NCBI GenBank assembly: GCA_029776065.1 | Contig: JARVJP010000011.1 | Coordinates: forward strand, 62,001 to 126,000 | Reading direction: 5' to 3' | DNA: 64,000 nucleotides | Source of the DNA: Nitrososphaeria archaeon | GTDB lineage: Archaea > Thermoproteota > Nitrososphaeria > JACIWG01 | Shown: positions 61,535 to 64,000 of the stretch, one piece after another | How positions within the stretch are numbered: position 1 is the stretch's first letter | Layout: the number at the start of each line of letters is the position of its first letter | Program-made: the position numbers and the translations under genes | Notes under the pieces: generated by a model | Databases searched by the model: none | What the model was told of the DNA's origin: nothing | What the model saw: only the letters and a program-made list of their open reading frames with translations

Positions 61535-62884
61535 TTATTTTTTAAACGCATAATTTCTAGAGTACTCTTTGAATATCCCCTCTACTTTGCTTACCCATTC
61601 TGGAAACTCCTTGGCATGAGGGTAATTATCATATTCTTCTTTTACAGTTCTCATGTACTTGGCTGTTTCTGAGAGGTTTATCAAGACTCCAGGCTTAGTG
61701 AACCCTTTCAGTAACTTCAAAACCTTGTCTTTTAAGGTTAGGCTGCCAGTTCCGTAACCGATTTCAGCTAAGTCCTTATCACTGATAAGTTGCTTCATCA
61801 TCCCGAATTCTATCTCTTCGTTTGTCAGAGCCTGTAGGAACATCCTGAAGATGTCCAGAGAGGCTGATTTCGCTCCATATAACCTAGTGTACTCTGTATT
61901 TGCCTCCCACAACTTTTCTTCTTCATTTTCTCGATCGTTTAGAGCTTTAACTATTGCTCCGCCGCAGGTTCTTGCCGATAACATGGAAGGGCCGATTCCT
62001 CCACCATGGATCGGATTGGCGGTACATGCGGCATCGCCGATGAAGAGTACGTTCTTTGCCACTAGCGAATAAAGACTTCTTCTTGTAGGGACTATTCCCC
62101 CTCCTGCCTCTAATATTGACGACTTCTGCAGGTCTTCTCTTCTACGGATTACCTCCTTAAGTTTATCTTTAGGATTAATATTTCTTCCACCTTGTACTCC
62201 CACACCTATGTTAAGTGTGTGTTCGTCTTGGGGGAAGTACCACCAATACCCTCCTGGGGCTAACTCTTGGTCGAGAAATATCTTTGCTATTCCTATGTCT
62301 TCCACTTGCTCAACCCTTCTAATCTCTCTATACGCTACACTCACATCTTCTAATGATACATCCCTTTGTATGCCGGGTGTGTCAGGTATCTGTCTTCTAA
62401 GAACAGCATCATACCCTGATGCATCAACGAAATACTCTGCTTTAATATATTGAGTGCTTTGACCTTTGCAGACCATTCTTAACTGAGTAGCTCTACCTCT
62501 TTCATAAGATAGTGTAGTGGCTCTTGTATCTGCCATGAGCTCTGCTCCTTTATCAAGAGCCAAGCCTAATAACCATTGCCCAAATCTATGTCTGTCAAGA
62601 GCGAGCCCCTCCCCTTCAACTGTTACTGCATATTTGGACGAAGGCGAGTAGACCTTTACAAAGTCGATTCTACCCTTAAATGTATCCTTAGGAGGATATG
62701 GGAGTTTAACATTTTTTATGTGATGTAGTCCAAGAGCATCTCCACATACTTTTTTCCCAATGAGTTTTTCGACTTTGCAATCTACCAACAAAACCTTTAC
62801 CCCTTTCTCGGCTAAAGAAAATGCCGTAAGCGCTCCTCCTGTACCCGCTCCTACAACAATCACATCATATTTCTCATCGGTCAT
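61535..62884 (-). CDS. Geranylgeranyl reductase family flavoprotein (archaeal lipid saturation)
   Basis: 449 residues. N-terminal FAD fold VVVGAGTGGALTAFSLAEKGVKVLLVD, KVCGDALG (Cys in the GGR-type motif), ALDRHRFGQWLLGLA, GYWWYFPQDEHTLNIGVG (the YxWxFP motif of this family), and FIGDAACTANPIHGGGIGPSM. It saturates geranylgeranyl chains of membrane lipids. Long for the family by a C-terminal stretch of ~60 residues. The start is the ATG at 62884. Convergent with guaB. Confidence 0.9.
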   Translation of the reverse strand: MTDEKYDVIVVGAGTGGALTAFSLAEKGVKVLLVDCKVEKLIGKKVCGDALGLHHIKNVKLPYPPKDTFKGRIDFVKVYSPSSKYAVTVEGEGLALDRHRFGQWLLGLALDKGAELMADTRATTLSYERGRATQLRMVCKGQSTQYIKAEYFVDASGYDAVLRRQIPDTPGIQRDVSLEDVSVAYREIRRVEQVEDIGIAKIFLDQELAPGGYWWYFPQDEHTLNIGVGVQGGRNINPKDKLKEVIRRREDLQKSSILEAGGGIVPTRRSLYSLVAKNVLFIGDAACTANPIHGGGIGPSMLSARTCGGAIVKALNDRENEEEKLWEANTEYTRLYGAKSASLDIFRMFLQALTNEEIEFGMMKQLISDKDLAEIGYGTGSLTLKDKVLKLLKGFTKPGVLINLSETAKYMRTVKEEYDNYPHAKEFPEWVSKVEGIFKEYSRNYAFKK

Positions 62885-62961
62885 ACGTATAATGTTACCG
62901 TTCTAGGCTTAAAAAAAGGTTACGAAAGCTTAAGGCTATTATCTTTAATTTTCTAAAGCTT

Positions 62962-63801
62962 CTATGTCAAGTTAATGTCCAAAACAACCTGGTCTATTTT
63001 TGGGCCAACTTCTCTAACTACTTTGCCATTTATTGAATCTATTTTGAGTTTAGTTGGGTTTGATAGCTTTGGTAGTGTTTCCTCAATTACATCGTTTACG
63101 GGTTTCGACTTAACGTGGAGATATAGGTGAATTGTTCCCCCCTCTTCCTTAAGCGCCTTAACAGCGTAGGGGAAATAGTCTAAGGCCCTCTCGGGGAAAG
63201 GCATTAACACTCGATCTGCAGAAGATAGTAGCCTGCTTTCTATTGCCCGTCCAGCATCCCCTAAAAGCGCTATCACTCTATCATCTACTTTGTTTATAAA
63301 GGCATTCCTTAAAATCATCTCGTATGCGTAAGGGTTCACATCTATCGCGTAATTAAATGATGTTTTAACCTGCTTCGCAATTATTATTGAAAAAGTCCCT
63401 ACCCCCGCGAACATGTTGACTACCACCTCATCATCCTTTACCAAGTTCGCAATTCTTAGACGCTCCCCAGATAGTCGAGGAGAGAAATACACTTTCTGGA
63501 TGTCTAAAAGAAATCTGCATCCGCTTTCTTTATGCTCTGTATATGTTCGATTTTCTCCAGCGAGGTATTCTAGTTCCATTAACCTGTACTCTCCATAAAT
63601 AGGTGATGCTTGTCTGAAGACAGCCTTTATGTTCTTAACATTCTTCAATAATGTTTGAGCGATAAGTTCCTTCTTCGGCAAAAGGGTGTCAGGTATCTTT
63701 ACGATCGCGATGTCACCTATGACGTCAAAACCAGAAATAACGTCCTTAAGTTCATCTCTCGTAAGTATATCTGCGAGGATTTCTTTGATAAGGCGGCCCA
63801 A
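62962..63801 (-). CDS. Trm5/TYW2-type tRNA methyltransferase
   Basis: 279 residues. An N-terminal substrate domain (~1-90, with IGDIAIVKIPDTLLPKK) precedes the SAM-binding fold: VVNMFAGVGTFSIIIA (motif I, ~140-155), AIDVNPYAYEMILRNAFIN, and MPFPERALDYFPYAV (the motif IV site, which in Trm5 is NLP-type). The family methylates G37 N1 or adds the aminocarboxypropyl group of wyosine (Taw2). The motif-IV variant MPFP leaves both options open. The geranylgeranyl reductase gene is 77 nt downstream. Confidence 0.85.
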   Translation of the reverse strand: MGRLIKEILADILTRDELKDVISGFDVIGDIAIVKIPDTLLPKKELIAQTLLKNVKNIKAVFRQASPIYGEYRLMELEYLAGENRTYTEHKESGCRFLLDIQKVYFSPRLSGERLRIANLVKDDEVVVNMFAGVGTFSIIIAKQVKTSFNYAIDVNPYAYEMILRNAFINKVDDRVIALLGDAGRAIESRLLSSADRVLMPFPERALDYFPYAVKALKEEGGTIHLYLHVKSKPVNDVIEETLPKLSNPTKLKIDSINGKVVREVGPKIDQVVLDINLT

Positions 63802-63867
63802 TTTTTATTTCACTTTTGATCATAACTAGGGGCGGCTCTGACTGTTAAAAGCTTGATGCTAAAAGGC

Positions 63868-64000
63868 TTATTCTTCTCCTTCGACTCTAGTAATGTAATA
63901 GTATCTATCTTCTTCTTTCTGTGCTCTATCAAGCTTGCTCTTTGGCTTATTTATCCTAGGCCTTCCAGTCTCATAATCCCTTCTATACGTTATACCTAAC
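63868..64000 (-). CDS. C-terminal end of an unidentified protein (cut by window)
   Basis: The last ~43 codons of a reverse-strand gene ending at TAA (63868). It reads [19 protein letters not shown], then a Lys/Asp/Arg-rich run ending [11 protein letters not shown]. The charged, Lys/Arg-rich end looks like a nucleic-acid-binding or ribosome-associated protein, but I cannot assign a family. Confidence 0.45.
   Translation of the reverse strand, partial: LGITYRRDYETGRPRINKPKSKLDRAQKEEDRYYYITRVEGEE

Noticed and set aside
1..64000. CRISPR array, insertion sequence or rRNA operon
   Set aside because: No regularly spaced direct repeats, transposase frames or rRNA sequence were seen in the window.

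Overview
The window is archaeal. The strongest markers are one fused RNA polymerase largest subunit (A' and A'' in a single 1261-residue gene), an unsplit RpoB, the archaeal gene order rpoH-rpoB-rpoA-L30e-nusA-S12-S7-EF1A-S10, a TFIIB-like factor, archaellin-type pilins, and geranylgeranyl reductase for ether lipids. Upstream of many genes there is a TATA-like box about 25-35 nt before the start codon, so leaders are very short or absent. The fused RpoA points to the Thaumarchaeota/Aigarchaeota side of the TACK group, perhaps a Bathyarchaeota-like relative. No ammonia-oxidation gene is present. A tungsten-type aldehyde oxidoreductase, glutamate dehydrogenase, ADP-forming acetyl-CoA synthetase and a B12-type ribonucleotide reductase suggest a heterotrophic, largely anaerobic, possibly thermophilic cell. 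This placement is inference.

Layout. 1-7.1 kb: a LigD-type phosphoesterase fragment next to an HhH-GPD-like protein, a Ca/Na exchanger, an enolase-superfamily dehydratase with a class II aldolase, a membrane/coiled-coil gene interrupted by two amber codons, a ferredoxin, a parvulin and an ACT protein. 7.4-9.3 kb: a divergent TFB overlapping a ParB-like gene. 9.3-17 kb: a type IV pilus-like locus with an active secretion ATPase, a duplicated membrane platform, a second ATPase-like protein that has lost its nucleotide-binding motifs, a large pilin-like surface protein and divergent small pilins. 17-18.4 kb: tRNA-Lys, a tiny transcription unit, and a VapBC pair. 19-25.7 kb: an A/T-rich block with an aminotransferase, FGGY kinase, metallophosphoesterase, nucleotidyltransferase and amino acid permease. 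25.8-33 kb: glutamate dehydrogenase, an unknown gene, and a ribonucleotide reductase carrying two inteins.

33-44.1 kb is the transcription/translation cluster. 44.1-52.5 kb holds protein disulfide oxidoreductase, GlmS, an HTH protein with an S-layer-like domain, acylphosphatase, a class I aldolase, a ferredoxin plus aldehyde ferredoxin oxidoreductase, and an aldo-keto reductase. 52.6-57.3 kb is an acetyl-CoA block in which AMP-forming and ADP-forming acetyl-CoA synthetases flank a GNAT acetyltransferase. 57.3-64 kb carries a class II HMG-CoA reductase, a membrane protein, a coiled-coil protein, IMP dehydrogenase with a perfect 12-bp inverted repeat over its start, geranylgeranyl reductase and a Trm5/TYW2-type methyltransferase.

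The best candidates for new biology are the pilus-like locus with paired active and degenerate ATPases, the gene with two in-frame amber codons, the ~20-codon transcription unit beside tRNA-Lys, the hairpin on the guaB start, and the intein whose last residue is Gln and whose downstream nucleophile is the reductase's own catalytic cysteine.
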